Position numbers and translations under genes: made by a program | In this document: positions 1 to 5,507 of the stretch, piece after piece | How positions within the stretch are numbered: position 1 is the first letter of the stretch | Layout of the letters: each line of letters starts with the position of its first letter | Notes under the pieces: model-generated | Database searches by the model: none | Seen by the model: only the letters and a program-made list of their open reading frames with translations | Told to the model about the DNA's origin: nothing | From: an uncultured Lachnospiraceae bacterium | GTDB taxonomy: Bacteria > Bacillota > Clostridia > Lachnospirales > Lachnospiraceae | NCBI GenBank assembly: GCA_900555195.1 | Contig: USKC01000093.1 | Span: 1 to 10,158 of the forward strand | DNA length: 10,158 nucleotides | Reading direction: 5' to 3'

Positions 1-537
1 ATTTTCCCACCCATTCCATCGGAAGTGATTCTTACATTTGGAGGGTTTCTGACCACCTGCACGAAACTGACAGCCCCGGGTGTGATCGCATCCTCCACAC
101 TGGCATCTGTGTTGGGAGCCTTCTTGTTGTATGCGTTTGGGCGCCTGCTAGCTCCTGCACGGATGCAGAAGCTGTTTGCCAGCAGGGTGGGAAGCCGCCT
201 GGGATTTCAGGCCGAAGAGTTGGAGCAGGCGGTGCAGTCCTTTGAACAGAAAGGAGAAGGCGCGGTGTTTTTCGGAAGATGCGTGCCGATTGTCCGCAGC
301 CTGATTTCCATTCCAGCGGGAATGGTAGGGATGAATCTGCCTCGCTTTGCCATATATACGGCGGCAGGCAGCCTGATCTGGGATACCCTGCTGGTGCTGT
401 TGGGAGCGGCAGCGGGCCGTTCCTGGGAGACCATCACACAGTATATGGATGCTTATGCGGCCCTGGTGCGGATCGCCGGAGCTACTCTGGCCGTGACATT
501 TCTGCTTCGGCTGATAAAGAAGAAACGGAGCAAATAA
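1..537 (+). CDS. DedA-family (SNARE-associated/VTT domain) membrane protein, 5'-truncated by window edge
   Basis: Integral membrane protein of the DedA/VTT family; bacterial members are linked to membrane homeostasis, envelope stress and lipid or undecaprenyl-phosphate transport. The reading frame is open from base 1, and the residues before the GTG at 25 read FPPIPSE, the characteristic DedA N-terminal motif, so the gene starts upstream of the window and the GTG is not the start. About 178 residues remain. Further family signatures are FFGRCVPIVRSLISIPAGM (near bases 268-324), the conserved arginine-proline/amphipathic segment, then a GSLIWD motif and a C-terminal hydrophobic helix ending in a basic RLIKKKRSK tail. 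The stop is TAA at 535-537. The gene is followed by 281 non-coding bases and an independent promoter, so I see no functional link with the arabinoside locus. Family call is firm; the specific substrate is unknown. Confidence 0.9.
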   Translation: MFPPIPSEVILTFGGFLTTCTKLTAPGVIASSTLASVLGAFLLYAFGRLLAPARMQKLFASRVGSRLGFQAEELEQAVQSFEQKGEGAVFFGRCVPIVRSLISIPAGMVGMNLPRFAIYTAAGSLIWDTLLVLLGAAAGRSWETITQYMDAYAALVRIAGATLAVTFLLRLIKKKRSK

Positions 538-660
538 CTGGTTTAGGTGCAGTGCCTCCTGTATTTGGAAGGCGCGGGAAGCTTCCCCGCTTGGCGGCGA
601 TACTTTGTCCATTGGAGGGGCAATGGCACTGCGAAAATAGTTATATTATCACAGAGGTAT

Positions 661-689
661 TTGAACATTTCCCCACAGTCGTGTATAAT
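661..689 (+). promoter_or_regulatory. Sigma-A promoter for the LacI-family regulator
   Basis: TTGAAC (661-666) and a perfect TATAAT (684-689) are separated by 17 bases, near the vegetative optimum. Transcription would start near 696, giving a leader of about 120 nt before the regulator's ATG at 819. It is the best-matching promoter in the window. Confidence 0.8.
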
Positions 690-719
690 GAATGCGAAAT
701 TCAGGCGGGAAGTGAGAAA

Positions 720-758
720 ACGCTTTCGCCTTCCCTGGCTTTACGCGCGTGAAAGCGT
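720..758 (+). promoter_or_regulatory. Inverted repeat in the regulator leader (mRNA hairpin or operator)
   Basis: ACGCTTTCGC (720-729) pairs with GTGAAAGCGT (749-758), 10 bp with one G:U, around a 19-nt loop. It lies about 25-60 nt downstream of the predicted transcription start. Inside it is the perfect 8-bp palindrome ACGCGCGT (743-750), embedded in a core TACGCGCGTG that matches 8 of 10 bases of the core of the palindrome at 2003-2020 (TACACGAGTG). It may therefore be a weak autoregulatory operator. No T-tract follows, so a terminator is unlikely. Confidence 0.4.
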
Positions 759-818
759 GCAAGGGGAGAAAAATGACTACGCGGCCCGGCGAGTTGGCGG
801 ACAAAAGGGGATGGGAAA

Positions 819-1805
819 ATGAAAGTGACAACGAAAGACCTGGCGAAGATCTGTGGTGTGTCCCGCACGACCGTGACAAGAGCATTGCATGGTACGGGAA
901 GAATCAGCGAGGAAACGAGGAGCATGATTCTGGAAAAGGCGAGAGAATTGGGATATCAGCCTGATCTGGCGGCGAGAAGTTTGGTGGTGGGAAAAAGCAT
1001 GATGCTCGGGGTGACGATTGTGGATCTGAACAACATGTATTTTCCCAGCATTGTGGACGCAATAGAAAAGAGGGCAAGGGAAGAGGACTACATCCTGACC
1101 ATTACTTTGCATGAGGATAGCAGGGAATTGGAAAGAAAATTGATTCATACTCTGGTAAGTCACAGGGCGGACGGGTTGATTTTGAACCCGGTGAACAAGG
1201 GAGAAGATTTCTGGAGAATGATGAAGAATATCAGTATTCCCTACTGTATCCTTGGGTTGAAGGAAATGGAGGGATGCGCGTCGGTGGGGGTGGATGAATT
1301 CCGCGCTGGACAGGCGGCGACAGAATTTATACTGCAAAAGGGATATAGGGATATTGTGTTTGTGGCCCCGCAGTTGTTTAACGATCTGGGCCTGCCTAAT
1401 TATGGCCATTATAAACGCTGGCTGGGCGTTCAGGATGTAACCTCCAAGGCAGCCTGCCGCTGCAGGCTGATTAAAGGTCTGGATTTTTGTGAACAAGTAT
1501 CGGACATGCTGGCAAAGCAGGATGGAGAGAGGATTGCATTTCTGTGTTCTGGAGCAGTTTATGCGGCGGATGTGATGAGAAATGTGGCGGTCCGTGGCTT
1601 TAAACCGCTTGTCGATTACGGGATTATGGCCTTTGATAGGGTAGATATTTATAGATACAATGAACTCACTCTTACGACGGTAGATAACCATACAGAATTG
1701 CAGGGATATCAGGCGTGTGATTTATTGATCAAAATGATAAAAGGAACGCAGACAAATACACAAATAGAAATCCCTTTTGACATAGTTCGGGGGCAAACTC
1801 TATAG
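819..1805 (+). CDS. LacI-family transcriptional regulator
   Basis: A 328-residue LacI/GalR-type repressor, the usual full length. Residues about 4-24 form the helix-turn-helix (TTKDLAKICGVSRTTVTRAL), followed by the GRISEETRSMI third-helix region and the hinge PDLAARSL (about 48-55) that inserts in the minor groove at CG-centred operators. From about residue 62 the periplasmic-binding-protein-like effector domain begins (MLGVTIVDLNNMYFPSIVDAIE), with VGVDEFRAGQAATEFIL and VDYGIMAFDRVDIYRY typical of the dimerising, sugar-binding core. ATG at 819 is preceded by AAAAGGGG with about 8 nt spacing. It has its own promoter (661-689) and lies directly upstream of the transporter control region, so the most likely role is substrate-responsive repression of the arabinoside transporter operon. 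The effector cannot be read from sequence; an arabino-oligosaccharide or arabinose is an inference from context. Confidence 0.93.
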   Translation: MKVTTKDLAKICGVSRTTVTRALHGTGRISEETRSMILEKARELGYQPDLAARSLVVGKSMMLGVTIVDLNNMYFPSIVDAIEKRAREEDYILTITLHEDSRELERKLIHTLVSHRADGLILNPVNKGEDFWRMMKNISIPYCILGLKEMEGCASVGVDEFRAGQAATEFILQKGYRDIVFVAPQLFNDLGLPNYGHYKRWLGVQDVTSKAACRCRLIKGLDFCEQVSDMLAKQDGERIAFLCSGAVYAADVMRNVAVRGFKPLVDYGIMAFDRVDIYRYNELTLTTVDNHTELQGYQACDLLIKMIKGTQTNTQIEIPFDIVRGQTL

Positions 1806-1864
1806 AAAATGTCCTGGAAATGGGGAAAAAGTATGAAGATTATCCAAAAAAATGAAATCCGCTA

Positions 1865-1892
1865 TTGACGGGGGGGGGTAAAATGATATACT
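1865..1892 (+). promoter_or_regulatory. Promoter of the transporter operon, with G9 tract in the spacer
   Basis: TTGACG (1865-1870) and TATACT (1887-1892) are separated by 16 bases. The last base of the -35 box and the first eight spacer bases form a run of nine G (1870-1878). The predicted transcription start is near 1899, giving a leader of about 240 nt. A second, weaker promoter nearer the gene (for example TTGCGC at 2053 with TATATG at 2078, 19-base spacer) cannot be excluded. Confidence 0.65.
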
Positions 1893-1906
1893 AGCCATAT
1901 CTTAAA

Positions 1907-1924
1907 TGAGTTCGCGAGAACGCA
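1907..1924 (+). promoter_or_regulatory. Candidate LacI-family operator 1
   Basis: TGAGTTCGCGAGAACGCA is an 18-bp palindrome centred on CG, with 7 of 9 base pairs symmetric. It lies at about +9 to +26 of the predicted transporter transcript, a classical repressor position. It is identical at 13 of 18 positions to the palindrome at 2003-2020, sharing TG-G-T-C-CGAG--CGCA. CG-centred even palindromes are what LacI-family hinge helices recognise. Assignment to the regulator encoded at 819-1805 is inference from adjacency. Confidence 0.6.
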
Positions 1925-1962
1925 ACCCTTAATCTATACATACTGCACAAAGGAAAAAACGG

Positions 1963-1989
1963 AAAAGTTCTACTGAAAATAGAACTTTT
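1963..1989 (+). terminator. Terminator-like hairpin in the transporter leader (possible attenuator or end of the regulator transcript)
   Basis: AAAAGTTCTA (1963-1972) and TAGAACTTTT (1980-1989) form a perfect 10-bp stem with a 7-nt loop, followed by ATATTTT. The stem has only two G:C pairs, so it would be a weak terminator. It lies between the predicted transporter promoter and its first gene, and may therefore attenuate operon transcription. Alternatively it ends read-through from the regulator gene, with the working transporter promoter further downstream. Confidence 0.5.
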
Positions 1990-2002
1990 ATATTTTCCAA
2001 AA

Positions 2003-2020
2003 TGCGTACACGAGTGCGCA
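2003..2020 (+). promoter_or_regulatory. Candidate LacI-family operator 2
   Basis: TGCGTACACGAGTGCGCA is an 18-bp CG-centred palindrome with 7 of 9 symmetric pairs. It matches the palindrome at 1907-1924 at 13 of 18 positions. The centres are 96 bp apart, about nine helical turns, compatible with a looped repression complex. Confidence 0.6.
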
Positions 2021-2100
2021 AAGATAAATTGCCAGTACGGAAAAGGACATATTTGCGCAACAAGGTGTTGTGAAATGTATATGGATTAAGGGGAGAGAAG

Positions 2101-2124
2101 ATGGCTGTAAATGTGATTATGTGA
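2101..2124 (+). other. Possible 7-codon leader ORF
   Basis: ATG at 2101 is preceded by AAGGGGAG (2088-2095) with 5 nt spacing, and encodes MAVNVIM then TGA at 2122-2124. The stop overlaps the start of the AAAGGAG ribosome binding site (2124-2130) of the binding-protein gene. Ribosomes finishing this ORF could expose or couple to the downstream site. It is very short and may be chance. Confidence 0.25.
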
Positions 2125-2139
2125 AAGGAGAGGACAATT

Positions 2140-3531
2140 ATGAAAAAGAAACTTGCAGCGCTCCTGGCACTGACTATGGTTGCCGGTTCTCTTGCTGCCT
2201 GCGGCGGTTCCACAAGCACGGACACGTCTTCGGCATCAAGCGCACCTGCTTCAGAGGCAGCTGCTGAGAGCACGGAAGCGGCAGCTGCTGAAGGTGCAGA
2301 ATCCGCAGCATCAGGAGAAGTGGCCAGCGAGCCGATTACGATTGATTTCTGGAATTCCTGGACGGGCTCCGACGGAGATACCCTGGTAGCAAAGGTAGAA
2401 GAGTTCAATGAAACGAATCCTTGGGGAATCACGGTTAATATGGATATCAGCGCCGAGTTTGCAGAGAAGCTGGCGACGACCCTTCCCACTGGTGACTGCG
2501 CTCCTCTGATTTTGATGGGAACTGGCGATAGGTTCCGTTACAGCGAATATCTGGTACCGATTGATGATATCTGGGAGAATACCAGCCTGAAAGAAGAAGA
2601 CTTCAATCCGAATACCATGGAAGTTTGTAAGACAGATGGTACCCTGTATGCTATTCCTTTCCAGCAGTCTCTGTACTATATGTACTGGAATAAGGATCTG
2701 TTTGAACAGGCCGGCCTGGATCCGGAATCTCCTCCGCAGTCCCTGGAAGAGTGGGCAGAATATGCATCTCTGATCACCAATGAGGATACCAATACTTATG
2801 GTTCCGGACTGTTCCTGTCCTACGGCAATCAGGAAATGAGCGTTATGGGTCTGGAAGGCGGATGGGCTGTAACCGAGACAGAAGATGGAAAGTGGGACGT
2901 GAATATCGCGGACAACGAAGGCTATAAGAATTACCTGACCTGGATGAAGGAACTGTACAACAATGGAGACAACCCGGTTGAGAATGAGATTGACTCCATG
3001 TTTAAAGCTGGCCAGATCGGTATTATGGTAAATGGCCCTTGGCTTGCAGCGGGTGCAGATGAATCCGGAATCAACTTTGGTATGTGCAAGATCTTCGGCA
3101 ATGAGCCTCAGGGCGATGTGGCTGGATTCTTTGTTACCAACGGCGCAACCGAAGAAGAGAAGCTGGCATGTGAAAGATTCATGCAGTGGTGGTATACCGG
3201 TAATGAAGGAACCGCTCTGGAAGATACGGGAGCAGGCGTATGGAGCCTGAGCATTGGCTTCCCGACCGCTTATCTGCCTTTGGCTGAGACCGAAGCGTAT
3301 ACCAGCAATGAGAGACTGAGCGCGCTTGCGCTGGATGACAATAGTCAGGATTCTCTGTGGATTACCACGGATCCGAATTTCAAAGGCTGGAGTGAAACTG
3401 TTACGGAAATGGGAAATCTGAAGCAGTCGGTTGTCTATGATACTCCGATTGACGAGGCGCTTGCAACCGCACAGGCGAATGTGGAAGCTTTGGTAAAGAC
3501 CTACGAAGGCGATGACGCGCTGGCTGAATAA
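2140..3531 (+). CDS. Sugar ABC transporter substrate-binding lipoprotein (CUT1, SBP family 1)
   Basis: Extracellular sugar-binding protein that captures a carbohydrate and delivers it to the two permeases encoded next. The 463-residue product starts with a lipoprotein signal peptide: MKKK, a hydrophobic core, and lipobox LAAC with the lipidated cysteine at residue 21. A Ser/Ala/Glu/Thr-rich tether (about 24-65) spans the wall. The mature domain opens with ITIDFWNSWTG, typical of family 1 solute-binding proteins, and has later conserved parts such as YAIPFQQSLYYMYWNKDLF and KAGQIGIMVNGPWL. Length and order fit MalE/UgpB-type proteins. ATG at 2140 has AAAGGAG (2124-2130) 9 nt upstream. It is first in the operon and followed by a strong hairpin, which would let it exceed the permeases in abundance. 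Substrate is inferred as arabino-oligosaccharide from the downstream GH51/GH93-type enzymes; the sequence alone does not define it. Confidence 0.93.
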   Translation: MKKKLAALLALTMVAGSLAACGGSTSTDTSSASSAPASEAAAESTEAAAAEGAESAASGEVASEPITIDFWNSWTGSDGDTLVAKVEEFNETNPWGITVNMDISAEFAEKLATTLPTGDCAPLILMGTGDRFRYSEYLVPIDDIWENTSLKEEDFNPNTMEVCKTDGTLYAIPFQQSLYYMYWNKDLFEQAGLDPESPPQSLEEWAEYASLITNEDTNTYGSGLFLSYGNQEMSVMGLEGGWAVTETEDGKWDVNIADNEGYKNYLTWMKELYNNGDNPVENEIDSMFKAGQIGIMVNGPWLAAGADESGINFGMCKIFGNEPQGDVAGFFVTNGATEEEKLACERFMQWWYTGNEGTALEDTGAGVWSLSIGFPTAYLPLAETEAYTSNERLSALALDDNSQDSLWITTDPNFKGWSETVTEMGNLKQSVVYDTPIDEALATAQANVEALVKTYEGDDALAE

Positions 3532-3556
3532 GGTCTGAATCGAGATAGACGAACTG

Positions 3557-3599
3557 ACGGGAGAACCGATGAACTTCTTTTGCGGTTCTCCCGTTTCTT
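3557..3599 (+). terminator. Strong hairpin with T-rich tail after the binding-protein gene (partial terminator/mRNA stabiliser)
   Basis: ACGGGAGAACCG (3557-3568) and CGGTTCTCCCGT (3583-3594) form a perfect 12-bp stem with a 14-nt loop, followed by TTTCTT. It sits in the 89-nt gap before the first permease, whose ribosome binding site begins seven bases later. Such internal hairpins in CUT1 operons usually cause partial termination or protect the upstream mRNA, giving excess binding protein. Confidence 0.75.
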
Positions 3600-3620
3600 A
3601 GAGATAAGGAGGAAATAGAG

Positions 3621-4517
3621 GTGAAGAAATCAAAAGGCATTTTCGCTTATTGGAATAAGCCTAACCATGCTGCCTACCTGTTTATCCTTCCCGCGGCAAT
3701 CCTGCTTTTGGTCTTTAATGTCATTCCGCTGCTTGCATCCTTTTATATCAGTACGCTGGATATGACGATTTCTTTTGACAACGCGACGTTTGTGGGACTC
3801 GATAACTTTAAAGAAGCGCTGGGAGATGCCCGCTTTTTAAACAGCGCAAAGGTAACGATCGTATTCACACTGATCGAAGTTCCGATCCAAATGGTCATGG
3901 GCCTAGTGATGTCGGCTCTTTTGACCAAGAATACGTTTACCAATAAACTGTTTAGAAGCATATATTTCATACCGATCATATGTAGTGCTACTGCGATTGG
4001 CATCATGTTCCAGATTATTCTGCATTCCAATGTAGGTTTGATCACCTATTGGGTGAGGCAACTCGGCCTTGGTAAAGTGAATTTCCTGAATACTCCTGGA
4101 TTGACACTTGGAGTGGTGATCGCCGTATCCGTGTGGAGAACCTTTGGTATTTCAACGATTATCTTGATTTCCGCTATGCAAAACGTTCCGTCCGATTATT
4201 ATGAGGCGGCGGATATTGACGGGGCCGGGAAGATCAGGCAGTTTTTTTCCATTACGTTGCCTTCCATCATGCCTTCCTTTTGGTTCCTGCTCATGACCCG
4301 TATCATTGGCTCTCTTCAGGTATTTGACTTGATCTATACGTTGACAGACGGTGGCCCAAACTTTACCACAGAAACACTCGTAGCGTATGTATACACCAAG
4401 GCGTTTGACTCTGGAAGCAGGATGGGGTATGCGACCGCCATGTCAGAATTTTTGTTCCTCTTCATTATGATTATCACATTGATTCAGTACTATGTGATGT
4501 CTAAGACGGAAGATTAG
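3621..4517 (+). CDS. Sugar ABC transporter permease, MalF/UgpA-type (CUT1)
   Basis: One of the two membrane-spanning subunits of the importer. The 298-residue protein has a short cytoplasmic N-terminus (MKKSKGIFAYWNKPNHAAY), a first membrane helix with LFILPAAILLLVFNVIPLL, and several further hydrophobic helices consistent with six in total. The ABC-permease EAA loop lies at residues 195-214 (EAADIDGAGKIRQFFSITLP) and would contact the ATPase. The later LQVFDLIYTLTDGGP segment is highly typical of the MalF/UgpA subgroup. The start is GTG at 3621, chosen because AAGGAGG (3606-3612) lies 8 nt upstream. It is followed 12-15 nt later by the second permease, so the two are translated from one message. 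Family assignment is secure; the transported sugar is inferred from neighbours. Confidence 0.94.
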   Translation: MKKSKGIFAYWNKPNHAAYLFILPAAILLLVFNVIPLLASFYISTLDMTISFDNATFVGLDNFKEALGDARFLNSAKVTIVFTLIEVPIQMVMGLVMSALLTKNTFTNKLFRSIYFIPIICSATAIGIMFQIILHSNVGLITYWVRQLGLGKVNFLNTPGLTLGVVIAVSVWRTFGISTIILISAMQNVPSDYYEAADIDGAGKIRQFFSITLPSIMPSFWFLLMTRIIGSLQVFDLIYTLTDGGPNFTTETLVAYVYTKAFDSGSRMGYATAMSEFLFLFIMIITLIQYYVMSKTED

Positions 4518-4532
4518 GGAAAGGAGGGCATG

Positions 4533-5369
4533 ATGAAATCAAGAAGACTCAAGGCAAGATTGGTCAGGATCCCGATTCTGATCCTATTCATAGCGTTGGC
4601 TGCAGTGATGCTAATTCCGATCATTTGGCTGCTGTTTGGCGCATTTAAGCCGGATACAGAGATTATATCCTATCCGCCCACCTTTTTTCCACATGAATTT
4701 ACGCTGAGTAATTTTACGAAATGTATGCAGCGTATTGATATCATTCAGTATATTAAGAACTCCATCATCTTTTCAGTGGGAGCGACTCTGCCCTCTCTGG
4801 TTGTGAATTCACTGGCTGGCTATGCTTTCGCCAGATATGAGTTTAAGGGGAAAGATGTGATTTTCGTTATTTTCCTGGCGACGATGATGATTCCGTTTCA
4901 GGTAATTATGATTCCGGAATTCCTTGAAATCCATATGTTCGGCATGTATGATACTTATGCAGGGTTAATTATTCCAAAGATCGCATCCGCATATTGGATT
5001 TTCATGATGCGTTCCGCCTTTGCAGGACTTCCCAAGGAACTGGAAGAAGCGGCGCGTATCGATGGGCTTAATGAATTTGGAATTTATGCCAGGATTATGG
5101 TACCTCTCATTAAGCCTACCTTTGTGACAATGATTATCTTGAGCGTGAATGGCAACTGGAATGACCTGTTGTGGCCTCTTATTATGACTAGCGATTCCAG
5201 TATGAGAACACTGGCAAATGGTCTTGCTATGTTCGTAGGCGTAAGGACGATCGAATACGGCGCTGCGTTTGCTGGTGCAGCGATCTCCTTGATCCCGATG
5301 CTGATCATGTATATATTCGGTCAGAAATACTTCGTGGAAGGTCAGGCGACCAGTGGACTGAAAGGTTGA
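4533..5369 (+). CDS. Sugar ABC transporter permease, MalG/AraQ-type (CUT1)
   Basis: Second membrane subunit of the importer, about 278 residues. It has a basic N-terminus, a first hydrophobic helix (about 12-34), the YPPTFFPHEFTLSNF loop typical of MalG-type proteins, and an EAA loop at residues 172-191 (EAARIDGLNEFGIYARIMVP). It ends in KYFVEGQATSGLKG, close to the family's usual KYFVEGLTAGAVKG C-terminus. Two adjacent ATGs exist at 4530 and 4533; AAGGAGG (4521-4527) leaves only 2 nt before the first and 5 nt before the second, so 4533 is preferred. No ATP-binding protein gene follows; an intrinsic terminator does. The transporter would therefore use an ATPase encoded elsewhere, as MsmX-energised CUT1 systems do in Firmicutes. 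Confidence 0.94.
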   Translation: MKSRRLKARLVRIPILILFIALAAVMLIPIIWLLFGAFKPDTEIISYPPTFFPHEFTLSNFTKCMQRIDIIQYIKNSIIFSVGATLPSLVVNSLAGYAFARYEFKGKDVIFVIFLATMMIPFQVIMIPEFLEIHMFGMYDTYAGLIIPKIASAYWIFMMRSAFAGLPKELEEAARIDGLNEFGIYARIMVPLIKPTFVTMIILSVNGNWNDLLWPLIMTSDSSMRTLANGLAMFVGVRTIEYGAAFAGAAISLIPMLIMYIFGQKYFVEGQATSGLKG

Positions 5370-5373
5370 GAAA

Positions 5374-5411
5374 AGAAGGGGCAGGACCTGTGGGGCTGCT
5401 CCTTTTCTTTT
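5374..5411 (+). terminator. Intrinsic terminator after the transporter genes
   Basis: AGAAGGGGCAG (5374-5384) pairs with CTGCTCCTTTT (5396-5406), 11 bp with two G:U, around an 11-nt loop, running into a C/T tract TTTTCTTTT. It begins a few bases after the permease stop codon. It probably reduces, but need not abolish, transcription into the co-directional hydrolase genes. Confidence 0.7.
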
Positions 5412-5434
5412 CTTCAGTAGGAAATCAAACGATT

Positions 5435-5464
5435 TTGGTAATAAACTCGGCATGAATGTATGTT
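5435..5464 (+). promoter_or_regulatory. Weak candidate promoter for the hydrolase genes
   Basis: TTGGTA (5435-5440) and TATGTT (5459-5464) are 18 bases apart, between the transporter terminator and the first GH51 gene. Both boxes deviate from consensus. It is proposed mainly because the terminator upstream would otherwise leave the hydrolases dependent on read-through. No copy of the CG-centred operator motif was seen here. Confidence 0.3.
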
Positions 5465-5507
5465 AAGGAACTCGCTTTTAGAAAGGGTGGAAAAGGAGGA
5501 AACAGAT

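Larger units (their letters stand above)
538..818. other. Gene-free stretch between the DedA gene and the LacI-family gene
   Basis: No ORF here has a ribosome binding site or recognisable protein. It contains a 12-bp perfect palindrome GGGAAGCTTCCC (576-587) flanked by GC-rich bases but without a T-tract, then the promoter at 661-689 and an inverted repeat at 720-758. No clear intrinsic terminator for the DedA gene was found. Confidence 0.6.
1806..2139. other. Gene-free control region upstream of the transporter operon
   Basis: This 334-base stretch holds no supported protein longer than a few codons, but carries the transporter promoter with a G9 tract (1865-1892), two related palindromes (1907-1924, 2003-2020), a terminator-like hairpin (1963-1989), a small hairpin CAACA-agg-TGTTG (2058-2070) and a possible 7-codon leader ORF (2101-2124). 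No terminator is visible between the regulator stop codon and the promoter, so read-through from the regulator gene is possible. The leader matches no riboswitch family that I recognise. Confidence 0.7.

Noticed and set aside
576..587. Palindrome GGGAAGCTTCCC after the DedA gene as a terminator
   Set aside because: No T-tract follows and there is almost no loop; probably chance or a weak structural element.
777..1691. 304-residue open frame on the minus strand
   Set aside because: Fully antisense to the LacI-family gene; no ribosome site or family motif.
2070..2267. 65-residue + strand ORF overlapping the start of the binding-protein gene
   Set aside because: Out of frame with the lipoprotein signal peptide, no matching ribosome site, Cys/Lys-rich chance composition.
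5460..5507. N-terminal 16-residue extension of the first GH51 from ATG 5460
   Set aside because: ATG 5460 has no ribosome binding site, whereas AAGGAGG is ideally placed before ATG 5508, and GH51 similarity begins just after 5508.
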